Position numbers and translations under genes: made by a program
Shown here: positions 1 through 12,532 of the stretch, piece by piece
Layout: each line of letters begins with the position of its first letter
Position numbering within the stretch: position 1 is the first letter of the stretch
DNA from: Cryptomeria japonica
Taxonomy: Eukaryota > Streptophyta > Pinopsida > Cupressales > Cupressaceae
Direction of reading: 5' to 3'
Length of the DNA stretch: 64,000 nucleotides
Assembly (NCBI RefSeq): GCF_030272615.1
Contig: NC_081415.1
Location: 264,587,925-264,651,924 of the forward strand
Notes under the pieces: generated by a model
Database searches by the model: none
What the model was told of the DNA's origin: nothing
The model's input: only the letters and a program-made list of their open reading frames with translations

Positions 1-3000
1 ATATTAAGAATTAATGTCAATGACTACATTTCTAACAATTTTTAAATGCTACCAATTGCTACCAATTGAATTTGATTTTCTTTTTCTTGGTTTTAAGATG
101 GATCACTCATTACAAAGAGCATGTATCAAGAAGTTGTCCTTATTTGTATCCTTTTTATAAGTGTTCAAAATAATATACTTTCATGTTTCTTGCTTACTTT
201 AATTTAATATGCATCTTCACATAAAAGTTGAAGGGACAAATTAAATGCTAAAAATATATTCTCTTCACTTTCTTCATTAGTTTTGGGCCCACTTTAACTA
301 GGTTGGCCTTTATGCAATTGCCAATGTATAAGCAATTTTTTTCACTAAAGTCGGCATATTCCTATAGTGTTGTAAATTGTAACCCCTTACAATTTCACAC
401 TCCTTTTTGGGCATTTGCCTTAATGTTCCCTTTCCTATGTCATTTCAAGCTTATTTGGGTTCTATCCTATTTTAAATTTCAAGACATCTTGTTCCACATT
501 TAATCGTCATCAATCAAAAAACTAGGACAAGATCCAATATCAAGCCCTAATATTTTGCTTCCTACAAAAGTAGGGCCTATTTTGTCAAGACATTGTCTAG
601 TGCTTTTTGCCAAAATTTTGAGTGATTAACGTGTTGGCCTTGACATTGGAGAATCCGGTCTCAATTTTTGTATATGATCATTGGAAGTTGACCTAAACAC
701 AAAAATACCTTGATAACCTTATATAAGACACCATCTCTAATTCATTTGATCATCTTTGATCTTTACCTTTCAATATCTAGCAATTATATCATTCCAATTC
801 AAGAGCATATTTGAGTACAAGGAGCATCAATCTACAACAAGTTGTCCTCAAGTGTTTTTTTCTTAATGGGTTTTGTTATGATTTATCATGTTATTGAATC
901 AACACTTGGTAGACTTATCTAAAGAGCATTGCATCACCATCATTATCAATCCAAAGGTATAATCTTGTCAATTCAATATTTCATTTCAAAATTAGCCTCT
1001 ACCCTACCAAGGGTAAGTTCTCTTTTCTAATCAATAATAATTGTACAATGGAGGTTAACACCTACTTGAGGTTTGACTTGGGCAAGCCCCTATATAGCCC
1101 AACCCCATTTTCCTCCTCTGTTGTATATTGTAGGTTCAAATACAAGTTTTGGATCAAATCTACAAGTACAAGAGCACTATGCAAACTAAGACAAAGGTTA
1201 CGAGAGAAAAAGTAGCAAGAAACATTTCAACTATATCAATTATGAGCTTTACTTGTTGTCACGGGTTCCTTTATGTATCTCATTATCAAATCTGAGTTCA
1301 TTTTTTTATTGTCATTTCTGCATCTCTCTGTTTATGTTGATTATTGTCAATTTTGCAATCTTTTACCTAGTTCTTGCATGTTCTTATCTAAATCATTATC
1401 TAATCATCAACACTCAAAAGGGAACACTTAACCAAAATACTTAGCTCTCCCAAGGGATTCAAGTTGGGCCTAATTGGTTGTTCTCCAATGAAAGGGTTTG
1501 GAAATGGTTCCTAGTTTACATTATTGGGATAGGATCCAATTTCCCTACATTTTAGTTCCTTAAACAAAGTTTGAATTTTACCTCCACACATCCATGAGAG
1601 CCAATTTTGACCCTTTGTTTTTACCCATTTGCCTTCTTGGTTTGACTTCATGATGTGAAATTAAACCTAGTTCAATTTGTAGAGTGATATGCAATATTTT
1701 CAATTTTCAAAATTTAAGATAGCTCAAGTCATCCTCCCTCCAACTAGTCATTGTGTGCTAACTTAAAGCACAAAACATTTCAAATCATAGTCACTTAAAA
1801 TCTAAAGATTGAACACATACTTGCATCGTTATTTAAGGAACAATTCTAAGCATTCACTACTACATTAACATTTGCATACCTAACAATAGATAAGTATGGT
1901 GTATGATTGTTTGGTGTCTTTAATCTTTGCTCACAAGTCATTGAATCAACTTACCTAGAAGTTTGATCAAGGGAGAATAAACCTAATGAACAAGTTTTTC
2001 AAAGATATTTGAAAAAATCATCACAAATTCAAATATCAAAGATGAAGCAATCTAATTCTCAAAACTATTGTACTTATCTCGATTTTAAATAATACAATTT
2101 AATTTTACACATAAATATCTATTTCAAACCATACAATCAACCAACCAAAATCAATTCCACACCTTGATTTTACCTTAGATTAAAAAAATTATTTTTATTA
2201 AAATATTTAAAACCAGATATACTACCATATTTAAACCATAAAACCACACTTATACAACACCACCATCCACACATAAAACTAAATAATCTGAATCTATCTA
2301 TTATTTGAAATAATATAATTATTTATTTACAATTTAATGTCTTGTCGTAAAAATCTGGAAATAAACGAATTTATTATTATTTAATCTACATGTTTCACGA
2401 AAAGATTCTTAATTTTCACTTTTCAAAAAACATCACCGCCTTACATGCAAAGGATCATCAAAAAGAATGTCGAATGTTTATATTGTGAATAGACATAAAC
2501 ATGGTGACATAATTTGCATAATAAAAATGATAATAACAAGATTAGACAAGATTATTTACTAAGGCTAGGCTTTTTGCATTTTCACTTTTAATTTCTTCAT
2601 TCACCAAATTAATTAGACATTCCCATTAAATATTATTGAAGAAAAAAGAATTATTAGTGAAGCATTTAATGGTAATTCATGCATTAATAGTTGTTATTGT
2701 GTTGTATTAGTATTTATTTTAAAATAATTAATAATGTTTGTTTTAATGAATATTTTAGTCTAATTTTTTTTAGGTGTTCTCACAATACATCACAAATGTA
2801 TAATTTATCTTCATATTTTTAATTTGTGGAACTCTAAATAATAGTAATACAAGTCTTAATGCACATATTTGAGTCTAATTTTTTTAAAGTATTTTGATAA
2901 TTCAATATAAATAAAATTATCAATTATTACCATTGTATATTTAATGTTTGAAACTCCAAATGATCATTTTGAAATTTTTAAATTACAAAGATATATTGAA

Positions 3001-3201
3001 TTTTTTACCATTTGGAAGTCCCTATAAATGACTATTATTTGGATGAGCATCTCTTAATTCATACCACACCCAATATCAAATAGGAAACTCTAACTAATTT
3101 GAAAAAAAAAACACCTAAAATATAAATGAAATTATTTTTACTATACAAACTTAAATCACTATAATGGAAATAATTATTATAAAAACTACACAATTGAATC
3201 A
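1..3201. other. AT-rich stretch without a recognisable gene
   Basis: Frames here are short and low in complexity, with no domain motif on either strand. Near position 44-69 there is a direct repeat of the ten bases gctaccaatt. The part after 2000 is very AT-rich and ends at the LINE-A target site. No splice-able exon series or RNA gene was found. Confidence 0.6.
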
Positions 3202-3215
3202 TGATAGCAATATCA
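3202..3215 (+). repeat. 5' target-site duplication of LINE-A
   Basis: The 14 bases tgatagcaatatca are found again at 10024-10037, just after the A-rich end of LINE-A. The match can be stretched to 19 bases (aatcNtgatagcaatatca) with one mismatch. This fixes both ends of the insertion. Confidence 0.85.
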
Positions 3216-3235
3216 ATAGATAACGATTTTAAAAA

Positions 3236-4767
3236 ATGGTGAGCGAGGTGCAGAAAGCAGTGTGCGAGGAGCAGAGGACATCACACGATGGACGATCGCG
3301 GGAAGGCGAACATCAGCAAGATGCGCAGGAACAACTTCGGTGGAGAGAAGATGGAATTGTCGGTGGTCAAAGGAAGGAGCAGCCTTCGGAAAGATTGGCA
3401 AAATGGTGTATTCTGGATGTCAATTGGGATGATTGCAGTCCGACTCACAAAATCTGAAGCAATGAAAACATTCCAGTTGATGAGGTGGATGAGCCACAAC
3501 CAAAAACCACTGAAGAAAACATCATTTCTGATCAGATATCAATCGATTTAATGGATGAAGCTGGATGTCGATTGGGATGATTGCGGTCTGACTCACAAAA
3601 TCTGAAGCAATGAAAACATTCCAATTGATGAGGTGGATGAGTCACAACCAAAAACCACTGAAGAAAACATCATTTCCGGTCAGATATCAATCGATTTAAT
3701 GGATGAAGTGGTGGATGAGAAATGCATTTGGGAAGACCTTGCTATTATTGCCAGAATTATTTTTCCGAAGCAACCCAAGCGATGTATCACTCCTTGGGTG
3801 GAGAAAAATTGGGGTAGTCATGCGGTGGTGAAAATACCTGCCAAAAGGTTTTTTTGTTGCAATCTTCGTAGAAAAAGAAGATAGGGATCAGGCCCTAAAT
3901 TTGAAAAACTAGTTTTTTGATAAATTTCCGCTATACATTCAGCCCTGGACTCCCAACTTTGATTTGTTAAAACTAGCAATATATGATTCACCTGTATGGA
4001 TTAGACTGTTTAATCTTCCGATCGAATATTGGGGGGACCCGTGTCTTGAGAAAATTGGTCGATCACTTGGAACTCTGTTGGAGATCGATGAGGACATTAT
4101 TGAAAATGACTCATATGTGTATGCGAGGATGAAAATTGTTGCAGTCAAGCAGAGCCCTTCTCACATAAATTTAATAATGGCAAATGGGATTTGGAAGCAA
4201 AACATTGAAATTGAGAAAGAAATCCATGTATGTCAAAAATGTGGAAGTAAAACACAACAAACCAAAAAATGCAGAATCTTTGTGCGAAGGGCATATAACA
4301 ATGATCAGAGGAAAGAAAAAATGGCTTGGTTAGAGAAAATGAATGCTAGGACTCGGTTGCCCCCTGAGGCAATTGTAATACAGTTGGTGGACGGTACTCA
4401 TGTTGAACCTAACTCCCATCCCTATCAGATGGATCCGGAATTAGACAATACAGATAGAGTGGCCATTCTGAATCTAATCTTGACATCCCTGGTAGGCGCT
4501 CTGACTGCAAACGATATTGGGGATTGCACAATTGAAACCGATACAAGCAATTCGGACCCGGAAGATGAGGAAGATGTTTTAAACAACCTAGACCCTAGAT
4601 GCATTAGTCAGTCTGCTAATACTATTTTGGGCAGAACAAAAGGGGCTAAAGGCAGAAAAAGCAATAGACAGATTAGAGAAAAAAAATCTACGGAGAAGGG
4701 TATTGTCAGCGTTCTGGACTTCATAAAGAGGTCCAAGAGAGGCAGCCCCTCCCTTGGGAAGAAATGA
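3236..4767 (+). pseudogene. LINE-A ORF1 (nucleic-acid-binding protein, broken)
   Basis: ORF1 of plant LINEs makes an RNA-binding protein that packages the element RNA. The first ATG is at 3236, 21 bases into the element. The frame moves between 3236-3457, 3288-3551, 3633-3884 and 3964-4767 because of indels, one of which is the 148-bp tandem duplication at 3413-3708. The 3964-4767 part has the WIRLFNLPIEYW type of segment seen in DUF4283 proteins of plant LINEs. It is followed by a zinc-knuckle remnant, CQKCGSKTQQTKKC, in which the His of C-x2-C-x4-H-x4-C is Gln. The tail is rich in Lys and Arg. The stop TGA at 4765-4767 overlaps the ORF2 ATG at 4764. Confidence 0.8.
3413..3708 (+). repeat. 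148-bp tandem duplication inside LINE-A ORF1
   Basis: Copy 1 is 3413-3560 and copy 2 is 3561-3708. The copies differ at only a handful of bases. Because 148 is not a multiple of three, the duplication itself breaks the ORF1 frame. Confidence 0.9.
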
Positions 4768-7700
4768 GAATCACATTGTGGAATGTCAGGGGCTTATTGG
4801 CCCCTGACAAGAGACGCTTGGTCAAAAAATCTTTGATCAAGCTTGGGTCTGATATGGTTTTACTTCAGGAAACAAAATTGTGTGGTGATAAGGTGTTTGA
4901 ATTCATTAATTATTGTTTTAAATGGGAGGGGTTGTTCCAAGATGCTAGAGGTACCTCTGGGGGTCTTGGGATTTTGTGGAATTTGGAGGTCTTCGAGGTG
5001 GTTCCAATTGCATCCAACGAGTTTTGGATGGCCTGCAACATTATATGTAAATCAGGAGGTATTGGTTTCCCTCTGGTTATATTTATGGGCTGATTAAGAC
5101 TGATGAAAAACTAGAGTGTGGTCAAAGATATATGATCAATTGCAATTTTTGGAGAAGCACAAAGTAATCTTAGCTGGGGATTTCAATGCAATTCTTGATA
5201 TAGATGATAAAGAAGGTCGTCTCAGAAAGAGCACAAAAGTAATGGAGGACTTCAGAGAATTCATCTCGAAATGTCAGGTGATGGATGTCATTCCCAAAAA
5301 TGGTAAGTTCACTTGGACTAACAAAAGACTTAATTTTTCAAAAATTTATGAAAGATTGGATCGTTTCTTTGTGGGGGAATGGTGGATTATTGGCAGTTTG
5401 TCCATTGACACTAACATCATCCCTCAAGCTGGCTCGGATCATCTTCCTGTTACTTTGTCTATCAATCATGAGTCTCCCAGAACAGGAATGATTTTAAATT
5501 TCAAAGCATGGGGTGGAGGGATCCTACATTCATAGAACTTCTAAAGAATTGGTGGTTGGAGAGCAACACATTTTTGGGATCCTGTAGCTTCCGGTTTGTT
5601 AAAAGAATTCAATATATTAAAAACAAAATCAAGCATTGGAATAAGTTCTCATTCAAAAATATCTTCACTGAAAAACTAAGAATTGAAGAGGAATTGGAAG
5701 ATATCAATAATAGAGTTATGATTGTAGGGATGGACAGAGAAGATTATCTATAAGAAAAATTACTTAAGGAACAACATGTGGAGCTGCAAACCAAAGAAGA
5801 AGTCTATTGGAGGGATAAATCAAGGGCGTTATGGATTGCAAAGGGCGATCGAAACACAAAAAATTTCCATGCCTCTTCAAAGGGCAGAAGAAACAAGAAT
5901 AAAATCACTTCAATTCTGGATATTAATGGGGCGTTGAGAGTCACGGAGGCTGAAATTGAGCAAGTTGCACTGGAACACTTCGAGAGAATTTGGGGGAGCA
6001 ATAATCAGTCATGGATTGCATCAGATGATAGACTATCTGAAATCCTACATAAGTTGGTCTTTGAGGATGAGGCGATAATGCTATGTGAACCTTATACTTT
6101 GGAAGAAATTAAAAGAGCTACATTCGAGCTGCACCCACATAAGGCCCCGGGTCCGGATGGAATGACTACTGAATTTTACCAGAGATGTTGGGATTTTTTG
6201 GGACATGACATCTGGATGGTCGTGGAAGAATTCAAGAAAAAATGGAAGTTTGTAAAAGAATTGAGCAACACACCCATTGCCTTAATTCCCAAAAAACAGG
6301 AATGCACCTCAATGCATGATTTCAGGCCCATATCGTTATGCAATACCATATACAAAATTATCTCGAAGGCTATGGCCATCAAACTAAAGAAGATTTTACC
6401 TCTCCTCATCTCAGAAAATCAGAATGGCTTTACTCTTGGGAGGGAATTAGCGGACAACATTATTCTTGTGTCTGAAGTCATGCGCTCCATACATAAAGAG
6501 AAATTAAAAGGTATGATCATAAAGCTTGATGTTGCAAAAGCGTGTGATAAGGTGGTGTGGCAATTCTTGGTTAAGGTATTAAAATGCTACGGTTTTCCAA
6601 AAGAATGGATCGATTGTGTCTCTTTCTGCATTTCCACAGTTAATTTCTCTCTGCTTGTGAATGGTGCGGTTTGTGGCTTCTTCAAGGCGACTAATCGACT
6701 GAGGCAAGGGGACCCTCTATCCCCTGCTCTCTTTGTCCTCATGGCAGAGGTTCTTGGGAATTTAATTAAAGCAAAACAAGCAGCCAGGCAATGGAATGGC
6801 ATTCGAGTCCACAGAATGATAGAGCCCATTACTCATTCATAGTTCGCTGACAACATGATTCTGGTTGGAGAAGCTTCGTTGAGGGAAGCCAAAGGAATTA
6901 TGGAAGTACTAGAGGAATACTCTTTGTTGTCGGGTCAGGAAATGAATAAGGACAAATCGCATATATTCTTTTTCAACACAGGCAGAATGACTCAAAATCG
7001 CATTGCTCATCTCCTAGGCTTCAATATTGGTGATCTTCCTCTTAAATACCTTGGGATCAGAATTAATATGGGCAGTAGACAATCTCATATTTGGGACGAT
7101 GTTTTAAATTCATGTAAGGCAAAATCAGAGCAATGGAAGAATAGATGGCTTACTTAGGCTGGTCGACTTTTAATAATAAGATCCGTATTAGCGGCGGTTC
7201 CAATCTATAGCATGCAATGTTTTCAAATGTCAAATTTGGTTGGTGCAAAATTAGATGGCCTTTTAAAGAAATTTGTTTGGGATGGGGCTAAGGACCAAAG
7301 AAGGATACCATTGATAAACTAGGATACCATGTGCATGTTGAAAGAGGATGGGGGTGCAGGGCTAAGAAAAATGAATATCCAAAACACGGCCCTTGGTGCG
7401 AAATTGTCTTGGAAAATGTATAGAAATCCCAATAAACTATGGTGCAGAATTTTTCAGAAAAAGTATCTGGACTTTGATGAACCGGATCAAATTTTCACAA
7501 TTGTTGATACAGATAAGGGCTCTCCCACCTGGAACTTTCTTTGGAAAATTCGGGATATCATTACGAACCATATCTCCTATAAAGTTGGTAACGGGTGTAG
7601 GGAAAAGTTCTGGCGGGACTCTTGGGATGGGGCGCTGCCTCTGTTAGAAATCTTCGACGATCAAGATTGGATTAACACCATTGAATCTGCTATAGGTATG

Positions 7701-8713
7701 CAGGTTGCTAACTATTTTGAGGATGTTGATCGACGTGGCATAAGGACTTGGAAACAGATAACAATAGGTAACCCAGAGTTGTGTAAAAGGCTGGAAGGTA
7801 TTCTGAGAAATAGAACGATTTTAGCCTCAGATGATGAAGATTGTATATTTTGGTGTGCAACTAAGTCAGGGGAGTACAGTGTTAAGTTGGGATATGAAGT
7901 TCAGAGGCATAGAGTTATCAATCCGAATTGGCCTAGCAAGTTATGTTGGAATAGCTGGGTGTTGCCTAAAGCAGGGGCTTTTTTATGGATAGCCCTGAAT
8001 GGGCGAATCCTCACTGGTGACAAACTCAAGACCATCGGTATTCATGGACCAAGCTGGTGTGTGTTATGCAACGCTGAGAAAAAGTTAGGAACGCATCTCT
8101 AAAAGAATTCCTTGTCTCATGGCCAATGTTCAGCCAGACTAAGTGGGGTGCACTGTGGCTAGTGGGTCCTGCAATGATTGTCTGGCTTATTTGGAAAGAA
8201 AGAAACAAACGAATATTCAAAGAATCATCTAAACCAATTAATTCAGTCATTGTTAACTTGAAGGCAGTTATTGAAGAAGCTATCTGTGGTAAATCAAGGA
8301 ATGTCAGAAAGTTCAGATTCAATGATTGGGGCTTGGAAATGGAGAAGAATTGGCCTTTCAAGAATGCTATCTTCCATTATCCCAAAAAGAAAACTAAGAA
8401 AGAAGTCAGGTGGACTAAGCCTCATAGCAACTAGGTAAAACTTAACTTTGACGATGCCTGCAGAGGCAATCCTGGGCAAGTCGGTTATGGAGCAGTCATT
8501 CGGGACGAGGATGGGAGTATTTTGTCAGGTACCTGCAGACATATTGGATGTGCTACAAACAATGAAGCAGAATTAAGAGCCCTTGAGGCTGGTCTACTGC
8601 TTTGCAAACAGAAGGGTTTATCTAATGTGTAGATTGAGGGTGAAAATATTTTAATCAGTTATAATCTGTACCTATTATGTAATATTTTGAATTCGGATTT
8701 GGCAGAGGTGTGA
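4764..8713 (+). pseudogene. LINE-A ORF2: endonuclease, reverse transcriptase, RNase H (broken)
   Basis: ORF2 nicks the target and copies the element RNA into it. An APE-type endonuclease starts at 4764 (WNVRGL, then QETKL; GDFN near 5180; GSDH near 5435). The reverse transcriptase shows APGPDG near 6140, LDVAKACDKV near 6530 (the usual Tyr is Cys), RQGDPLSP near 6700 and FADN near 6845 instead of F/YADD. A zinc-binding RT tail lies near 7960-8100. RNase H lies at 8435-8710 (NFDDACRGNPG, then NNEAELRALEAGL) and seems cut short before its last conserved His region. Frame changes fall near 5093-5116, 5508-5535 and 8102-8126. In-frame stops end the pieces at 5753, 6842, 7157, 8102 and 8434, and others are at 8630 and 8711. 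Confidence 0.9.
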
Positions 8714-9108
8714 GTGGATCCTAAATCAATAAGCATGGAGATTACGGAACTGAGCAGAAAAGACTTATTGGAAAGGAAACGTGATGGGTTTGGATGATGT
8801 CTCCTGCAACTAGGGTTGCGAATTTAGGATAGGTGGCAGAGGACTAGCACAATCATAGCAGACTAGGTACTCAAACTTGCAATGTCAGCGCCCTGAGCTG
8901 CATGTGATCGACAAGAAGTGCAAGTAGGACAGATTTGTGCAGTCTACGTGATCTCGATCGTTTTGGCATGTGATGATTCATATGGGATCTCGTAGATATC
9001 TTAGAGCCTATTAATTGGCTTTCTCCAAGGCTCAACCTCATGGTCTGAAAAAGTTGAGTGTTGGTCACAAACTTCTAGGTGTGCTCGAGTTTGATATTGT
9101 CTTCGCCT

Positions 9109-9729
9109 ATGGCATACTTCAGCAACATTGGATGTATGAATTGTGAGGAAACACTTGATGCTCAACTCCGCAACTTGTTTATCTCATAGGAGCATGCCTA
9201 TGACGCGATTAAGGGTCTAGTAGGGATAACACTCAATCTTGAACGCCACTGGTGCAATTCCAATGTCTATGAAGTTGTTCTTATGCCTCTAGTGGACATC
9301 ATCGGGTCTAGGGAAAGAGTCATGGAGTAGTTGTGTGGTTTTGTTAAGCCTGTCAATGGGAACAGCATCGCCAACTCCATTTTAAGTCTGTCGAAGAACA
9401 AATGGATTAGTATTCTAAAGACATACTTCCAGCCGGATGTATTCTTGCCCACTGATTCCGAGGACGAAGAGGAGAGTGAGAATGAAGGGAGTGATGATTC
9501 CAATGACAGTGAGAGAAACAAGGCAGAACACGAGCGTTTGGAGAAGGAAGAATTAAAGGAGATGATGAGAACATTCGAAGAGAATGCTTGGGAAGTCTTC
9601 AAGTGTGTCGTGCTAAACGAGGATATGGCTCCATTCCACCAAGTTACAAACTCAAAGGTATGGTGGTTCTCGACTGGGGCAACAGAAACTGTGACTAATG
9701 TTGGAGAGTTTGCAGGGGTCATCATGTAA
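9109..9729 (+). pseudogene. LINE-A ORF3: acidic, coiled-coil-like protein after RNase H
   Basis: The frame opens at an ATG (9109) about 400 bases after the RNase H region and runs about 207 codons to the stop at 9727-9729. It is interrupted by two TAG stops, one near 9190 and one at 9328-9330. The middle is strongly acidic (TDSEDEEESENEGSDDSND), followed by a Glu/Lys-rich helix and a C-terminal part with WW and FAGV. I do not recognise the family. It lies inside the TSD-bounded element, so it moved with the LINE. It may be a true third ORF or a host sequence captured by 3' transduction. The 8714-9108 stretch before it has no clear frame. Confidence 0.55.
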
Positions 9730-9819
9730 ACCCTTAATGGTGATGCTTAATGTGTATCAAGATTGTGGCTGGCACTATCCTTTGGTGTATTGGTTCTAAC
9801 TTCGGTACTATGTATACCA

Positions 9820-9912
9820 GGGGTTGGATGGGTAGTAATGTAGACTGTGGGGTTGGATGGGTAGTAATTGTCTTTTTAGATTATGTATACTGGGGGTTGG
9901 ATGGGTAGTAAT
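9820..9912 (+). repeat. Tandem 20-mer in the LINE-A 3' UTR
   Basis: The 20 bases ggggttggatgggtagtaat occur at 9820-9839, 9849-9868 and 9893-9912. The first and third copies share a longer context (tgtatac before, agactgtgg after). Confidence 0.85.
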
Positions 9913-10023
9913 GAAGACTGTGGTCTTGCTATCAGGCATTGATGCCTTTTTGTAATCTTTTTAAAATTAATACAAGGGTGCTAACCCCTTTAATGATAGC
10001 TCTTACCATTTAAAAAAAAATCC

Positions 10024-10037
10024 TGATAGCAATATCA
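10024..10037 (+). repeat. 3' target-site duplication of LINE-A
   Basis: Perfect second copy of the 14 bases at 3202-3215, following an A run (10012-10020) and tcc. Confidence 0.85.
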
Positions 10038-12532
10038 CAATTTAACTTGATGTGGAAAATGTCTCCTACTTATCATATAATTTATATATTTAAAAACTAT
10101 GTCTATATATTATTTTTAATAAAAAAAAATTGTTTGAAGCTAAAAATAAAAATTATACCGCATAAATCTTTAAGTACAGGAACCATAGAGATTTTTTAAT
10201 AACTTTATTAATAACTAAAAATACTTCATATAATAAAATAATTAATAATTTAATAAAGAAAAGTATTTAATATTTTATATTATAGATGTATTTATTTAGA
10301 ATATCCATAATAATTGCGCCGATAGCTTGCCTAAAAGATGTTTCAACATTCTCTGCGGCACAACTGACATTGATGTTGACAAGCGACGAAACGTGTTTGA
10401 CAAGCTATTTGGTATCTTTGAACTTCGAGAATATTCCTTTCAACATTCCCACGTAAGCCGATTCATAACGAACACCCAAAAAAATATCTTCCGTGAATCT
10501 CTGAGCCCCACCAGCACCCAATAGTGATTAAATACGTATACTTAATGTTGGAAAGACAACAAACAATTATATATGGGTGTACTTCTGTTTTCGAATAACA
10601 GCTGTAGGACTGTAGTAGCGACTGAAAAGTAGAGTAGTAAAGAAACAAAATCATGTAAAACAAATAGTAATTCAACAGTCAAATTGTAATTCAACATCAG
10701 GACTTGCCCATTATTTCAAGTGAAATCCGGTGGTTGTTATGACATATAGCAAACAAGAATTCGGCTGCCTTGACAGCTCTAATAATGAAAATAGAATAAT
10801 ATTTGTGGGGTTAACCAACAAAAGTTGTACCCAACAACATATCCCTCTAAAGCAGTGGACTGAATTATCAGCATTACTCGCAGAAAGGCTTGACACACTT
10901 CAATCAATCAAGAGAGATCACCCCTTAGGGTAGAAAAATCAAAATAAATCAATATCAACACATCAGTGTCCTCAGATCATATATTTTGTAGCAAAGCACG
11001 CCTGGCGTAAATAATGAGCATATGTCCCATCACCCTTAACAAATTATTACCTAGAAACTGCATTAATTGCAATTTGCATGTACTGGGCACAAAATCATGA
11101 GCATTTGTACTCACCCTCTACACATTATTACCTAGAAACTGCATTTAGTGCAATTTGCATATCTTACTGCATAACTGCACAACCAAATACCTTACTCCAC
11201 TACATTCCTTACTGCTTGCTAGTGATGTCACATGACCAATCAACAGGGAAATCCTGAATTCACTCCGCTACATGAACAATCCTGGATATTATATGGCGAA
11301 AATAAACACCTAAAACTAAATTGAGAAATACAAGTTGGGACATGGAAGGAGATCGCTGCCACTTAATCATTGAGAGAGTTGGAACATAGAATGATATCAC
11401 TGCAATGAAGTTGTTGATCCATCTTTAGTTCTCCTTCCAAACTGAAATTTCAACAGTTGGATTAAATTTCCTTTGTCCATAACTCTAACTTAGCTGACAC
11501 ATTCAAGTCAGCCTATCATTACCTAAACAAGGCCATATAAAGAGATTACTACACCACCATAAAGAGTACGATATCAGTGCATTCTTGTAAAATCCACTAA
11601 GAACACTGATAAAAAGCATTCACCTGAATAGATTCCCTCCTCTTCTGACTAATAAGAAATCATTATTTCCCCTAAAATACATAGAGCTCTTTTTCCTAAT
11701 TATGTTATTAGTTTTTAACTGGTATGCCATAATACTTTATTCAATGTTAAAGTATAACAGGCAAGCAATGCTTGAGTCTGTCATGATACTTAGGACTCTG
11801 ACCCCAAAAATGCCAGTAAATATGTGCTACATGAGTTGACTAGAAAAATACTAATAGAGATTATCTTTTAATCAGAATGGTCAAACGAAATTTCAGCTTT
11901 GGGTAGGGAGTTTCAGTACACAGATACGGCAGAATTGTTTAGTCATAAAAAGCCTTTCCTTAATAAAGAAATTAAGGATGGACCGTCCTGACAAAACCGT
12001 CATTGCTCTCCAAGAGACTTGAAAATCAAGTTTATGAAAATTAACCACCAAAAAGAAGAAAAATAAAAATAAAAAATTGCTTTTTCCCCATTGGTTCATC
12101 CAGGACGAATCCAGCCTGTTTTGACAGGGCCTGAGCATCCCCGCAGGCAAAACCCAGAATCTGGACAAGGTTTGAACTGGATCCGGATCCAGGTATGCAG
12201 GCCAATCAACCGGTAGCAAACCAAGCCAACTTCAATACTTAAAAGTAAAACCAATACTTATTTTCAAATCTTCCAACAGATGCCACATGCAATTTCAAAA
12301 AAGAATCAAGTGTCTCAAAGAAAAATTGATCATAATTTGTCTTTCACAGCTTACATGCCTTTACAGCCCTGCTTACGCAATGGGCTTATGAAAGGCTTCA
12401 ACTAGCCAAACATTTGCACGCTGCAAAAAACACCAGCTACATTTGGAAATTCTCTCTCATACAACTAGTGCATTTCACTTAACTGCAGATAAAACATTTG
12501 CTGAATCAAAATAATAAGAATATAATTAAAGC
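10038..12532. other. Region downstream of the polyamine oxidase gene; no other gene seen
   Basis: Holds the 3' UTR and flank of the minus-strand gene that stops at 12533. Frames are short and without motifs. The only structure noted is the local duplication at 11014-11162. No clear polyadenylation site could be chosen. Confidence 0.5.
11014..11162. repeat. Local tandem duplication, 83-bp period
   Basis: Two copies beginning atgagcat at 11014 and 11097 share the core attattacctagaaactgc and the following ttgcat. The copies differ at several bases, so the duplication is old. Confidence 0.75.

Larger units (their letters stand above)
3216..10023 (+). mobile_element. LINE-A: full-length, decayed plant LINE (L1 type with RNase H)
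   Basis: The element runs from its TSD at 3202-3215 to an A-rich end at 10012-10020, then the second TSD. In order it has an ORF1 with a damaged zinc knuckle, an ORF2 with endonuclease, reverse transcriptase, zinc-binding and RNase H parts, a third acidic ORF, and a 3' UTR with a tandem 20-mer. At about 6.8 kb it is of full-length size for a plant LINE. Frameshifts and stops in all ORFs show that it is inactive. Most stops are TAG or TAA, which fits C-to-T decay of methylated DNA (inference). Confidence 0.9.

Noticed and set aside
303-503. 66-residue and similar short frames in 1-3200
   Set aside because: No conserved motif, no splice support, composition as in AT-rich noncoding DNA.
9267-9725. 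152-residue minus-strand frame
   Set aside because: Antisense of the acidic LINE-A ORF3; Ser-rich as expected from the complement of Glu codons.
10327-10933. Two short plus-strand frames downstream of the polyamine oxidase gene
   Set aside because: No recognisable domain and antisense or flanking to the gene; no evidence of coding.
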